Of a stretch of 28,597 bases of DNA, positions 1-6,289 are shown in pieces. Positions within the stretch are counted from its first letter, which is position 1, and each line of letters begins with the position of its first letter. The notes under the pieces were generated by a model, which was not told where the DNA came from, did no database searches, and saw only the letters and a list, made by a program, of their open reading frames with translations. Source of the stretch: Candidatus Parcubacteria bacterium. GTDB lineage: Bacteria; Patescibacteriota; Patescibacteriia; CAIXNZ01. Where the stretch lies: positions 1-28,597 of the forward strand of contig JAPLYF010000082.1 in NCBI GenBank assembly GCA_026395675.1, given 5' to 3'. Made by a program: the position numbers and the translations under genes.

Positions 1-95
1 ACCATGGCCATTAAAACAGCTTCAACCTCTTTTTTCTTCAGGTTGGTGCTTTCTGCTAAAGCAGCCAAGATTTGAGATTTGGTCATTTTTGCCAT
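1..95 (-). CDS. HU-family DNA-binding protein, N-terminal part
   Basis: The minus strand from 95 to the window edge encodes about 31 residues beginning MAKMTKSQILAALAEST and continuing with a lysine-rich NLKKKEVEAVL stretch. This matches the first helices of HU/IHF-type nucleoid proteins (family knowledge), which dimerise and bend DNA. The gene runs off the window, so the DNA-binding arm is not visible. No SD is seen before the ATG. A promoter-like pair lies about 45-70 bases upstream (140-168). The identification rests on the N-terminus only. Confidence 0.75.
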   Translation of the reverse strand, partial: MAKMTKSQILAALAESTNLKKKEVEAVLMAM

Positions 96-139
96 AACGT
101 TTGCTTATTTAATTATTAATAAATATCTTTATAACTTAT

Positions 140-168
140 ATTATACACCTAATGTCAAGAAAAGTGAA
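140..168 (-). promoter_or_regulatory. Promoter for the HU-like gene
   Basis: On the minus strand, TTCACT (163-168) is followed by a 17-base spacer and a perfect TATAAT (140-145). The -10 box ends 45 bases before the HU-like start codon. Confidence 0.5.
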
Positions 169-222
169 TATTTATAGGGTTTTTAACAAATTAACCAGTT
201 CTAGGCCTCTTGGTTTCTAACA

Positions 223-251
223 TTGACACATTAGCAAATTTTTGCTAAGAT
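223..251 (+). promoter_or_regulatory. Promoter for khpA
   Basis: A perfect TTGACA (223-228), a 17-base spacer ending TTTGC, and TAAGAT (246-251). TGC directly before the -10 box makes it an extended -10. The same layout recurs before several genes in the window. The leader to the khpA ATG is about 65 bases and has no SD. Confidence 0.7.
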
Positions 252-322
252 GAGGTATAATATTAAAGCAGTGATTAGATTACTCAATCAAATAATTCTT
301 TAATTAAGTAATTAATTGACCT

Positions 323-580
323 ATGGAAAAAGATCAGAAATTTTTAGAAACTTTATTAGACATGCTGGTCAGCAATCCTAAAAAGGTAAAGGTGAAAAGA
401 ACAGTCAATGAACGCGGCGTTTTATTGACTATTGATGTTGATCCAGAGGATTTGGGCACTCTGATTGGCAAGCAGGGCAGGAATATTGATTCTATCAGAC
501 AACTGGTTCGGATAATCGGCATGAAAGAAAAGGCCTTTGTCAGTATAAAACTCAATCAGCCAGAAAAAAAAGAAGAATAA
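323..580 (+). CDS. khpA: KhpA-type KH-domain RNA-binding protein
   Basis: This 85-residue protein is essentially one KH domain. The GxxG loop is visible as LIGKQGRN near residues 48-54, between LLTIDVDPEDLG and a helix IDSIRQLVRII, the order expected for KhpA/YlqC. In other bacteria KhpA binds many RNAs, often together with KhpB, and affects cell division and envelope genes; that role is family knowledge. The tail is short and charged. The gene stands alone behind a strong promoter and ahead of a terminator, and it lacks an SD. The usual neighbours in other phyla (rpsP, rimM, trmD) are absent here. Confidence 0.85.
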   Translation: MEKDQKFLETLLDMLVSNPKKVKVKRTVNERGVLLTIDVDPEDLGTLIGKQGRNIDSIRQLVRIIGMKEKAFVSIKLNQPEKKEE

Positions 581-624
581 ATTTTACCACTAAGTGGTCC
601 CTTTGGGACAATTTATATTATTAT

Positions 625-660
625 AAAAAATAACCCAGCTTTTGGCTTTGGGTTATTTTT
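625..660. terminator. Bidirectional terminator between khpA and the MBL nuclease
   Basis: AAAAATAACCCA and TGGGTTATTTTT form a long stem around a short loop, with T or A runs on both flanks. It can serve khpA (+) and the convergent nuclease gene (-). Confidence 0.85.
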
Positions 661-672
661 GATTAGAAAAAA

Positions 673-2034
673 TTACAGTTCAACAACTTGTTCATATTTG
701 GGCAGTTCAGCCACAATGCCCAGTTTGCTTGTAATTAATTTTCTTAAAACCTCAGCTGGCCTTTTTTCACCCTGGACTGGGAAGACCATTTTAATAGGTT
801 TTTTTATGTTTTTAATGAATTTTAAAATCTGCCGTTGGTCAGCATGAGCAGAGTAGCCGCCAATGGCCCGGCTCTCGGCTTTATTTTTAATATCTTCGCC
901 CATAATATGGACCAAGGGAATGCCTTCCAGAATTTTACGGCCCAGCGTGCCTTCAACCTGAAAACCAATGACCAGAAAAAGATTATTAGGATCGCTCAGA
1001 TATAATTTTTCATGGAACAAGATTCGGCCGCCAGTTGACATGCCGCTGCCAGCAATAATCACCTTGGGCGTTGGCACCTTATTAATTCTTTTTGATTCAT
1101 TGGCAGTAGAGGTAAATTTCAAACCAGGAAAGGCAAAAATGTTATCGCCCGAGGCAATTATATAGCGCGTTTTTTTATTAAAATAATTCTGATGTTTTTT
1201 GTAGACCTCGGTTATTTTTATAGCCAAAGGACTATCAATAAAAATTGGGACTGGGGGAATTAATTTATTTTCCACAAAGCCATTTAATTCATAAAGCAGT
1301 TCCTGAGTACGCTCCAAGGCAAAAGAAGGAATCATTAAAACCGCCTTTCGATTAATTGCATCCAAAAAGGCCTGTTTTAATAGTTCTCGGCGTTGTTCTT
1401 TTGACTCATGATTTCTGTCGCCATAAGCTGAATCAATGAGCAGGTAGTCAGTGTCAGTGATTTGGTAGGTTGGATTTAAAAGCGGGGTGGGCGGGTTGCC
1501 CAAATCACCTGTAAAAACAATTTTTACTTTTTTGGTTCCTTCGTTTAAAAAAAGTTCAATCATACTGGAGCCAAGAATGTGGCCTGCATCTCGTAAAATA
1601 AATTCAATATTTTTATTTAATTTTATTGGCTGATTATATTCCTGGGTTTTTATCAGGCCAAGCATGGTTTGTAAATCTTGCTGGCCATATAATGGTTCAA
1701 GCCCTTTGTCTTTATAATCTTCTGACATCAGTTTAACAGCGTCTTCCAAAGCCACGGCCATGAGGTCTTTAGTCGGCAGAGTGCAGAAGATTTGGCCTTT
1801 AAAACCGTTTTTAACCAGTTGTCCCAAACGTCCGCAATGGTCTAAATGCGAATGGGTGACAAAAACATAATTAATTGTTTTAGGATCATAAGGAAAAGCT
1901 AATTGGTTTAATTCATTTACTTCTGGCGGACCCTGAAACAAGCCACAGTCAACCAAGAGTTTGGTTTGGCCAACTTCTATTAAGTAATTTGAGCCAGTGA
2001 CGACGCGAGCGCCTCCGTAGAAGTGGAGCTTCAT
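673..2034 (-). CDS. Metallo-beta-lactamase/beta-CASP RNA nuclease (CPSF73/Ysh1-like)
   Basis: A 453-residue protein with the metallo-beta-lactamase metal site H61-S-H-L-D-H66, a later GDLG metal motif (about residues 176-179), and beta-CASP motifs IPSFALERTQELLYEL, GSGMSTGGRI and a C-terminal GYSAHADQ. This order defines the COG1236-type family of RNA endo/exonucleases related to CPSF73 (family knowledge). A role in RNA processing or decay is likely, but the substrate is unknown. There is no SD: the ATG follows an AT-rich stretch containing ATAACCCTAACCATAACCC repeats. It converges on khpA and shares its terminator. The promoter at 2181-2209 implies a leader of about 140 bases. Confidence 0.9.
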   Translation of the reverse strand: MKLHFYGGARVVTGSNYLIEVGQTKLLVDCGLFQGPPEVNELNQLAFPYDPKTINYVFVTHSHLDHCGRLGQLVKNGFKGQIFCTLPTKDLMAVALEDAVKLMSEDYKDKGLEPLYGQQDLQTMLGLIKTQEYNQPIKLNKNIEFILRDAGHILGSSMIELFLNEGTKKVKIVFTGDLGNPPTPLLNPTYQITDTDYLLIDSAYGDRNHESKEQRRELLKQAFLDAINRKAVLMIPSFALERTQELLYELNGFVENKLIPPVPIFIDSPLAIKITEVYKKHQNYFNKKTRYIIASGDNIFAFPGLKFTSTANESKRINKVPTPKVIIAGSGMSTGGRILFHEKLYLSDPNNLFLVIGFQVEGTLGRKILEGIPLVHIMGEDIKNKAESRAIGGYSAHADQRQILKFIKNIKKPIKMVFPVQGEKRPAEVLRKLITSKLGIVAELPKYEQVVEL

Positions 2035-2180
2035 ATTGATGATGGGTTATGGTTAGGGTTATGGTAACGAAGCCAGTTTCGTAATACGGTTAGGTCCTGC
2101 CGTGTTCTTAAAAAACATTGACGAATGACGCTAAACGATACGGGCCTCGTAACCGATTTACGTCTAACGAATTCAAGTTA

Positions 2181-2209
2181 ATTATAGCACAGGTAATTTG
2201 GCTTTCATA
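2181..2209 (-). promoter_or_regulatory. Promoter for the MBL nuclease
   Basis: On the minus strand a perfect TATAAT (2181-2186) is preceded by GTGC, giving an extended -10. The -35 is poor (TATGAA at 17 bases). It lies just downstream of the terminator-like hairpin 2211-2240. Confidence 0.5.
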
Positions 2210-2210
2210 A

Positions 2211-2240
2211 GAAAAAGTGGCGACAACTGCCGCCACTTTT
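2211..2240 (-). terminator. Terminator of the mini-ORF region
   Basis: Stem AAAGTGGCG (2214-2222) with CGCCACTTT (2231-2239). On the minus strand it is followed by TTTTTCTT, a proper intrinsic terminator. The plus-strand T run is shorter. It insulates the nuclease promoter from upstream transcription. Confidence 0.7.
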
Positions 2241-2349
2241 ATTAGTACCCTTTTAGGTGTCTTGAGGGCTTCCTGGCTTAAGCCAGGTGATTTTTGTCTT
2301 CTGACCTCTTTAGCCAATAATATTTTGTTACGCGATAGGCCTCCTCCTT

Positions 2350-2375
2350 GCCCAAAACCCTACGTGGTTTTGGGC
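2350..2375. repeat. Perfect 10-bp inverted repeat
   Basis: GCCCAAAACC (2350-2359) and GGTTTTGGGC (2366-2375) form a perfect 10-bp stem with a 6-base loop. It sits in the mini-ORF region just after the minus-strand SD-like AAGGAGGAGG is passed in plus-strand order. Function unknown. Confidence 0.6.
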
Positions 2376-2485
2376 TGGTTTGGGTTGATGTTATTGTGTG
2401 TATTTTTAACACCCACTCCAATTTTACAGCCAAAGCGATTGTCATTATCTTAAGTTTAACAAAAAATAGAAATTTTGGGAATTTT

Positions 2486-2544
2486 AAAAGCCGGGATGGC
2501 TTTTAGGAAGTAATAACATGCGTTATAATTTGCCAATCCCGGCT
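2486..2544 (-). other. Long hairpin with a 30-base loop
   Basis: AGCCGGGAT (2489-2497) pairs perfectly with ATCCCGGCT (2536-2544), extended inward by GGC/GCC. Read on the minus strand it is followed by TTTTAAAATT, a weak terminator tail. It lies just downstream of the 25-codon mini-ORF. The loop holds a smaller self-complementary ATAAC/GTTAT hairpin. Confidence 0.5.
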
Positions 2545-2569
2545 AGCGACGACCTTCGCCTCTTTATGG

Positions 2570-2647
2570 CTATGCCTGCGCTACTTCTTTTGTGGCGTGT
2601 TTTTCTTCTTTTGCCACGAATTTGGCCTGCAAAACTCTTACATTCAT
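2570..2647 (-). CDS. Mini-ORF, 25 residues
   Basis: ATG to TAG on the minus strand, beginning MNVRVLQAKFVAKEEK; mostly charged and alanine residues. The start is 7 bases after AAGAGGAGA, a good SD in a genome where most core genes lack one. It is followed by a long hairpin. The product is not recognised. It could be a real small peptide, a leader peptide, or chance; the evidence is the SD and the parallel with three neighbours at 2725, 2846 and 3057. Confidence 0.3.
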   Translation of the reverse strand: MNVRVLQAKFVAKEEKHATKEVAQA

Positions 2648-2724
2648 ATGGGGGTCTCCTCTTGTTATCCGGTATGAAGACAATGTGGTTAAGTGACCAC
2701 GTTTTTCGTGAAAGAACGCTTGTT

Positions 2725-2766
2725 TTAGGCCCCAAAGAGGCCATAAACAGGAAATTTGAGTTGCAT
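2725..2766 (-). CDS. Mini-ORF, 13 residues
   Basis: Encodes MQLKFPVYGLFGA after GGGAGGG with a 3-base gap. An in-frame upstream ATG would add eight residues (MVRDKGGR). The ending resembles the 10-residue peptide at 2846-2878, which reads MVKEIFGPFG: both have lysine, then an F-rich core, and end in FG or FGA. No function can be assigned. Confidence 0.3.
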   Translation of the reverse strand: MQLKFPVYGLFGA

Positions 2767-2845
2767 GCGCCCTCCCTTGTCACGCACCATTCTCGTTTCG
2801 GGTTTTTGTGGCTGATGGTTGGCGTCACCGTTGATGCTGCACCAA

Positions 2846-2878
2846 CTAGCCAAATGGACCGAAAATTTCTTTTACCAT
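2846..2878 (-). CDS. Mini-ORF, 10 residues
   Basis: Encodes MVKEIFGPFG, with GGGGAGG five bases before the ATG. The resemblance to the peptide at 2725-2766 suggests related micropeptides, but the length is too short to exclude coincidence. Confidence 0.3.
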   Translation of the reverse strand: MVKEIFGPFG

Positions 2879-3056
2879 GTTTGCCTCCCCGGTTTGAGTT
2901 TGCGGAGCATTTGTTACAACGTTCTTCGCTTGAAATGATCGGTTTCACCCCGTCATGGCTTATGAGCAGAGATGCTCAAATAAATTTTGGGTTAAGCCCA
3001 TCCCAAATTTTTTGGAAATTAATCCGATTGTGCGGGCCCGTTTGTATGAAACCCAA

Positions 3057-3092
3057 CTAAAATTTTCGAGTAGGATCTCTGATTCGCTCCAT
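3057..3092 (-). CDS. Mini-ORF, 11 residues
   Basis: Encodes MERIRDPTRKF, with a textbook GGAGG five bases before the ATG. It would be the first reading frame of the proposed minus-strand transcript that starts near 3165. No function can be assigned. Confidence 0.3.
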   Translation of the reverse strand: MERIRDPTRKF

Positions 3093-3171
3093 TTTTACCT
3101 CCGTTTCGGGTTGACGTTTATACGGCTGATTGCCAAAATACGACTCTTGGTTGCGGCCACAACTCTTAATA

Positions 3172-3199
3172 TAAATATAGCAGAAAAAAACACTATCAA
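3172..3199 (-). promoter_or_regulatory. Possible promoter of the mini-ORF unit
   Basis: On the minus strand TTGATA (3194-3199) is followed 16 bases later by TATTTA (3172-3177). It lies right after the rpsA terminator, where an independent transcript would need to start. The -10 box is only moderate. Confidence 0.35.
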
Positions 3200-3212
3200 C
3201 AAAAAAACTGTG

Positions 3213-3250
3213 GAAAAAATTAAAAGAGCTGGTTTTTACAACCCAGCCCC
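3213..3250 (-). terminator. rpsA terminator
   Basis: On the minus strand GGGCTGGGTT and AACCAGCTC form a stem around GTAAA, followed by TTTTAATTTTTT. It lies 19 bases after the rpsA stop. Confidence 0.85.
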
Positions 3251-3268
3251 TTTAAATTATAGATAAAA

Positions 3269-4504
3269 TTATTTTTTCACTTTTACTTTTTTTTCTTTGG
3301 CAGGTTTTGCTGTTTTTTTCTCGGTTTTAACTTCTTTCTCTTTTTCCTTTTTCCCATTATCCGTTGCTTTAGCAGCAGTTGATTCTTTTTCTGCTTTTGT
3401 TTCTTTTGGGTTTTTTAAACTTAAGCCCAGGCGATGGTTTTGCGGATCAATTGATATAATTTTGAATTTCAAAACATCGCCAGGTTTTCCAATTTCAGAC
3501 AGATTCGCAACGGGTTTGTCAGAGAGTTCAGAAATATGAGCCAAACCATGAATATCCTGATCTAATTCCACAAACAAGCCAAAAGGGTTGGCTTTTAAAA
3601 TTTTACCTTTAACAAGATCGCCAATTTTATATTTTTGAGCGACATCTTTCCAAGGATCTTGTTTTAATTTTTTCATGGAAAGGAAAATTTTCGTGCCTTC
3701 AATATTGATAATTTCTGCTTCAACAGTGTCACTCACCTTGATAAAATCTTTGGGGTCATCGATTCTTTGCCAGGCCAGCTCAGAAATATGAACCAGACCC
3801 TCCATTTTATTGTCAAATTCCACAAAAACACCGAAATCAGTGACAGCCGTGACCTTGCCTTTGATTTTATCGCCAACCTTATATTTGGAAACAACTTTTT
3901 CCTGAGCTTCTTCCCAGGCAGCTTTTTCGGAAACAATCAGTTTGTCTTCTTTTTCGTCTGCATCAATAACCTTGACTTTTAGAATCTGATTGGTTAATTT
4001 TTTTAAAAATTCCAAAATTTTATTTTTATCGCCGCCTTCTACCCGTGGATAATGTTCTGGGATAAGCTGTGAAACCGGCAGAAAGCCAGTGATGTGTCCG
4101 ATTTTTACCATCAGGCCGCCTTTATTAGCATCCAATATTTTGACCGGAATGACTTCGCCTTTTTTCAGTAATTCCTTGAGATTTTCCCAAGCGCGCTGCT
4201 GGCCAGCATAACGAAAAGAGAGTTCAAGTTGTCCATTTTCATTTTCCAATTCAATAATAGTCGCTTCAACAACATCGTCTGGTTTTAAATGGCCATATTC
4301 TTCTGACTCGTTGTATAATTCACGGCCGCGCACCACACCGGTTTTAATACCGTCAATATCAAGCTGGACTTCTGCTCTTGAAGCGCTAATAACTTTGCCC
4401 TTGATCACTTCGCCGATTTTGGGAAATTTTGTATATTGGTTATCAGAAAGTAATTGGGAAAATTCAGAATTTGATTGATTTTGTTCGGTGTCTTTAGTTG
4501 ACAT
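3269..4504 (-). CDS. rpsA: 30S ribosomal protein S1 (four S1 domains)
   Basis: 411 residues with four OB-fold S1 repeats, at about residues 28-105, 115-195, 210-285 and 292-365. The last two are the most canonical (GKVTAVTDFGVFVEF...GLVHISEL and GKILKANPFGLFVEL...GLAHISEL). The tail is a lysine/glutamate-rich low-complexity stretch. S1 recruits mRNA to the 30S subunit; six domains are usual in E. coli, while shorter forms occur in other phyla. That matters here because many genes in the window have no SD. rpsA itself also lacks one (GTAACATAAAT before the ATG). It is monocistronic as far as can be seen, with its own terminator. Confidence 0.9.
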   Translation of the reverse strand: MSTKDTEQNQSNSEFSQLLSDNQYTKFPKIGEVIKGKVISASRAEVQLDIDGIKTGVVRGRELYNESEEYGHLKPDDVVEATIIELENENGQLELSFRYAGQQRAWENLKELLKKGEVIPVKILDANKGGLMVKIGHITGFLPVSQLIPEHYPRVEGGDKNKILEFLKKLTNQILKVKVIDADEKEDKLIVSEKAAWEEAQEKVVSKYKVGDKIKGKVTAVTDFGVFVEFDNKMEGLVHISELAWQRIDDPKDFIKVSDTVEAEIINIEGTKIFLSMKKLKQDPWKDVAQKYKIGDLVKGKILKANPFGLFVELDQDIHGLAHISELSDKPVANLSEIGKPGDVLKFKIISIDPQNHRLGLSLKNPKETKAEKESTAAKATDNGKKEKEKEVKTEKKTAKPAKEKKVKVKK

Positions 4505-4881
4505 ATTTATGTTACATATCTACAGATAACTACAGATCTACAAATTTTCACTTTTCCATTCGTAGTATTCGTAGTCATTCGTAGATTAGTATCCTATAAA
4601 ATAAAGAAATCTCCTTAAATGGGAGAATTTATTTAAGGTTAACCTGCTAAAAGATTTTTCTGTTCCTAAAGCAAGTCCTAGCCAAATTTTGGTCAGGGTG
4701 ACTTAAAAAATAAGAAAATAACTAAGTATTTTGATTTTATAGGAAATATATAATTAAGTCAAGAGCCAAAGGGAAATATTTCCGGCTTAAAGGTCTTTAT
4801 TTATTTTTTTATTTGTGCTAAAATTAAGATAGAATTAAGCCACAAGCTTAATTTAAGTTTTTCTTAAAAAACAGTAAAAAT
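4505..4881. other. Divergent intergenic region with short repeats
   Basis: 377 bases between rpsA (-) and the MBL hydrolase (+), with no gene. Near rpsA there are direct repeats of CTACAGAT(A) (4520-4545) and ATTCGTAG (4559-4585), typical slippage-type AT repeats. A small hairpin TCTCC/GGAGA around TTAAAT lies near 4610-4627. The plus-strand promoter is at 4796-4824. I see no other signal. Confidence 0.6.
4796..4824 (+). promoter_or_regulatory. Extended -10 promoter for the MBL hydrolase
   Basis: GTGC directly followed by TAAAAT (4819-4824). The -35 17 bases upstream is poor (TTTATT). The leader is about 50 bases and has no SD. Confidence 0.45.
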
Positions 4882-5523
4882 ATGATTATCAATTGGTTAG
4901 GCAATTCTGCCTTTAAAATTCAGGATAAAGAAGTAGTCATTGCCATTGATCCCTATAGTGATAAAATCGGCATTAAAATGCCCAAATTCCAGGCAGATAT
5001 TGTTTTAATTACTCATGATCATGAAGACCATAATAATGTGGAAGCCATTAAGGGCGAACCATTTTTAATAGATAATCCAGGCGAGTACGAAGTGAAAAAT
5101 GTTTTTATTTACGGCATTTCTGGCTTTCATGATAATAAGGAGGGCGCAGAAAGAGGTAAAATAACCATGTATTTGCTGGAGATTGAAGGCATTAAAATAG
5201 CGCATCTGGGCGATATTGGCCAGCACAATTTAACCTCTGAGCAGCTTGAGCTCTTGGAAGGCGCAGACATTCTAATGATTCCAGTGGGAGGAAATTTTAC
5301 AATTGATGGTGCCCAAGCGGCAGAGATTATTAGTCAAATTCAGCCGAGGATTGTTATTCCCACGCATTATAAAATTCCTGGTTTAAATTTAAAGCTTGAA
5401 CCAGTGGATAAATTTTTAAAAGAATTTGGCGTGAGTTCGCCTGAGAAAATGGAAAAATTGAAAATAAGCAAAAAGGATTTGCCTCAGGAAGAGACCAAAG
5501 TAATAATTTTAGAGAAAACTTAA
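4882..5523 (+). CDS. MBL-fold metal-dependent hydrolase (UlaG/COG2220-like)
   Basis: 213 residues starting MIINWLGNSAFKI, with the metal motif ITHDHEDH near residues 44-51, the second-shell segment IAHLGDIGQ near 110-118, and a late VIPTHYK histidine near 155-160. This is the compact UlaG/UPF0173-like hydrolase form, without a beta-CASP insertion, so it is distinct from the nuclease at 673-2034. The substrate is unknown. It is followed after 20 bases by a membrane protein and then gyrA, probably as one transcription unit. Confidence 0.85.
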   Translation: MIINWLGNSAFKIQDKEVVIAIDPYSDKIGIKMPKFQADIVLITHDHEDHNNVEAIKGEPFLIDNPGEYEVKNVFIYGISGFHDNKEGAERGKITMYLLEIEGIKIAHLGDIGQHNLTSEQLELLEGADILMIPVGGNFTIDGAQAAEIISQIQPRIVIPTHYKIPGLNLKLEPVDKFLKEFGVSSPEKMEKLKISKKDLPQEETKVIILEKT

Positions 5524-5543
5524 AAAGTTATTTTTATTGCTTT

Positions 5544-6287
5544 ATGCTTAAAAAGAAAATTAAAAAAAATAAAAAAGTCAAAAAAAGCAGCAAGCAAAAA
5601 ACAAGTAAAGCCAAAAAGAAAGCTGCTTTAGGCCGCAAGATAGAAATAAAAGATTTAAGCCAGCCAGAACCGGAAAATGTTTTAGGTGCGGTTTTTTATC
5701 CGGCTGAAAACGAGAATAATCTTGTAAATTTGGATATTGCGGACTTGGATTCAGAGGAAGATGTTCTGGAAAATACTAATTCGAGCCAGCTACCAGATTT
5801 AGATTCATTGGCAACCGAAGCTGAGGCAGAAATTATGCCGGATTCAGCAAATGAATTTGAGGAGCAGGATAATTTTGAAAATTATGAGGCAGATAAAGCC
5901 AGCGGCAATTTGACTCTGCGCCAAAAACATATTATTTTATATATTGGTTTAACTTCAGTCATGGCTGTAATTTTGGTCTTTTGGTTCTTTAGCGTCAAAC
6001 AGAGTTTAAGCCAAACTTTAAAATATACCAATAAACAGTCGCCTACTGGAGAAGAACAAAAATTACAGCAAGGTCTTGATCAGATAAAAGGAGATTTTTT
6101 AAATGTAACTAATAAAATTCAGGCCCAACAAAATACAATAAATGATTTTTCCGCGCAAGCAGTAACGCAAATAAAAGAGCAGCAGTTTAAAAATGCGATT
6201 TTAAACAAAGTAAAAGATAATTTAAATCAAGCAAATATTAATATTAATCAAAATCAAAACAGTAATATAAATAGCGCTAAGCCATAA
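5544..6287 (+). CDS. Membrane-anchored protein of unknown function
   Basis: 247 residues. The first 30 are almost pure lysine with serine, followed by an acidic region (about 55-115), one membrane segment at about 130-151 (IILYIGLTSVMAVILVFWFF), then a glutamine/asparagine-rich region with coiled-coil character to the end. The layout suggests a single-pass protein with a basic-then-acidic cytoplasmic side and an extracytoplasmic helical tail. I do not recognise a family. It lies between the MBL hydrolase and gyrA; the gyrA ATG follows its stop by two bases, so the two are probably co-translated. Confidence 0.75.
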   Translation: MLKKKIKKNKKVKKSSKQKTSKAKKKAALGRKIEIKDLSQPEPENVLGAVFYPAENENNLVNLDIADLDSEEDVLENTNSSQLPDLDSLATEAEAEIMPDSANEFEEQDNFENYEADKASGNLTLRQKHIILYIGLTSVMAVILVFWFFSVKQSLSQTLKYTNKQSPTGEEQKLQQGLDQIKGDFLNVTNKIQAQQNTINDFSAQAVTQIKEQQFKNAILNKVKDNLNQANININQNQNSNINSAKP

Positions 6288-6289
6288 TC

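Larger units (their letters stand above)
2035..3212 (-). other. 1.2-kb region without a conventional gene; SD-rich minus-strand mini-ORF unit
   Basis: Between the nuclease leader and the rpsA terminator there is no recognisable protein gene. Longer open frames occur on both strands (2518-3060 +, 2523-2948 -) but have no family resemblance and unlikely composition. The minus strand carries a possible promoter (3172-3199), at least four ATG mini-ORFs each 3-7 bases after a purine-rich SD, a fifth SD-like AAGGAGGAGG near 2338-2350 with no ATG after it, and several perfect hairpins, ending in a terminator-like hairpin at 2211-2240. GC content looks higher than in neighbouring genes. No rnpB or tmRNA consensus was found in it. 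Confidence 0.45.

Noticed and set aside
2108..2317. 69-codon minus-strand frame starting at TTG
   Set aside because: It reads through the terminator hairpin 2211-2240 and the nuclease promoter, and no SD is at proper distance.
2518..3060. 180-codon plus-strand open frame, and 2523-2948 on the minus strand
   Set aside because: Neither resembles a known protein; the plus product is a leucine/tryptophan-rich mirror of a lysine/arginine-rich minus product, and both run through strong hairpins. Short SD-preceded frames explain the minus strand better.
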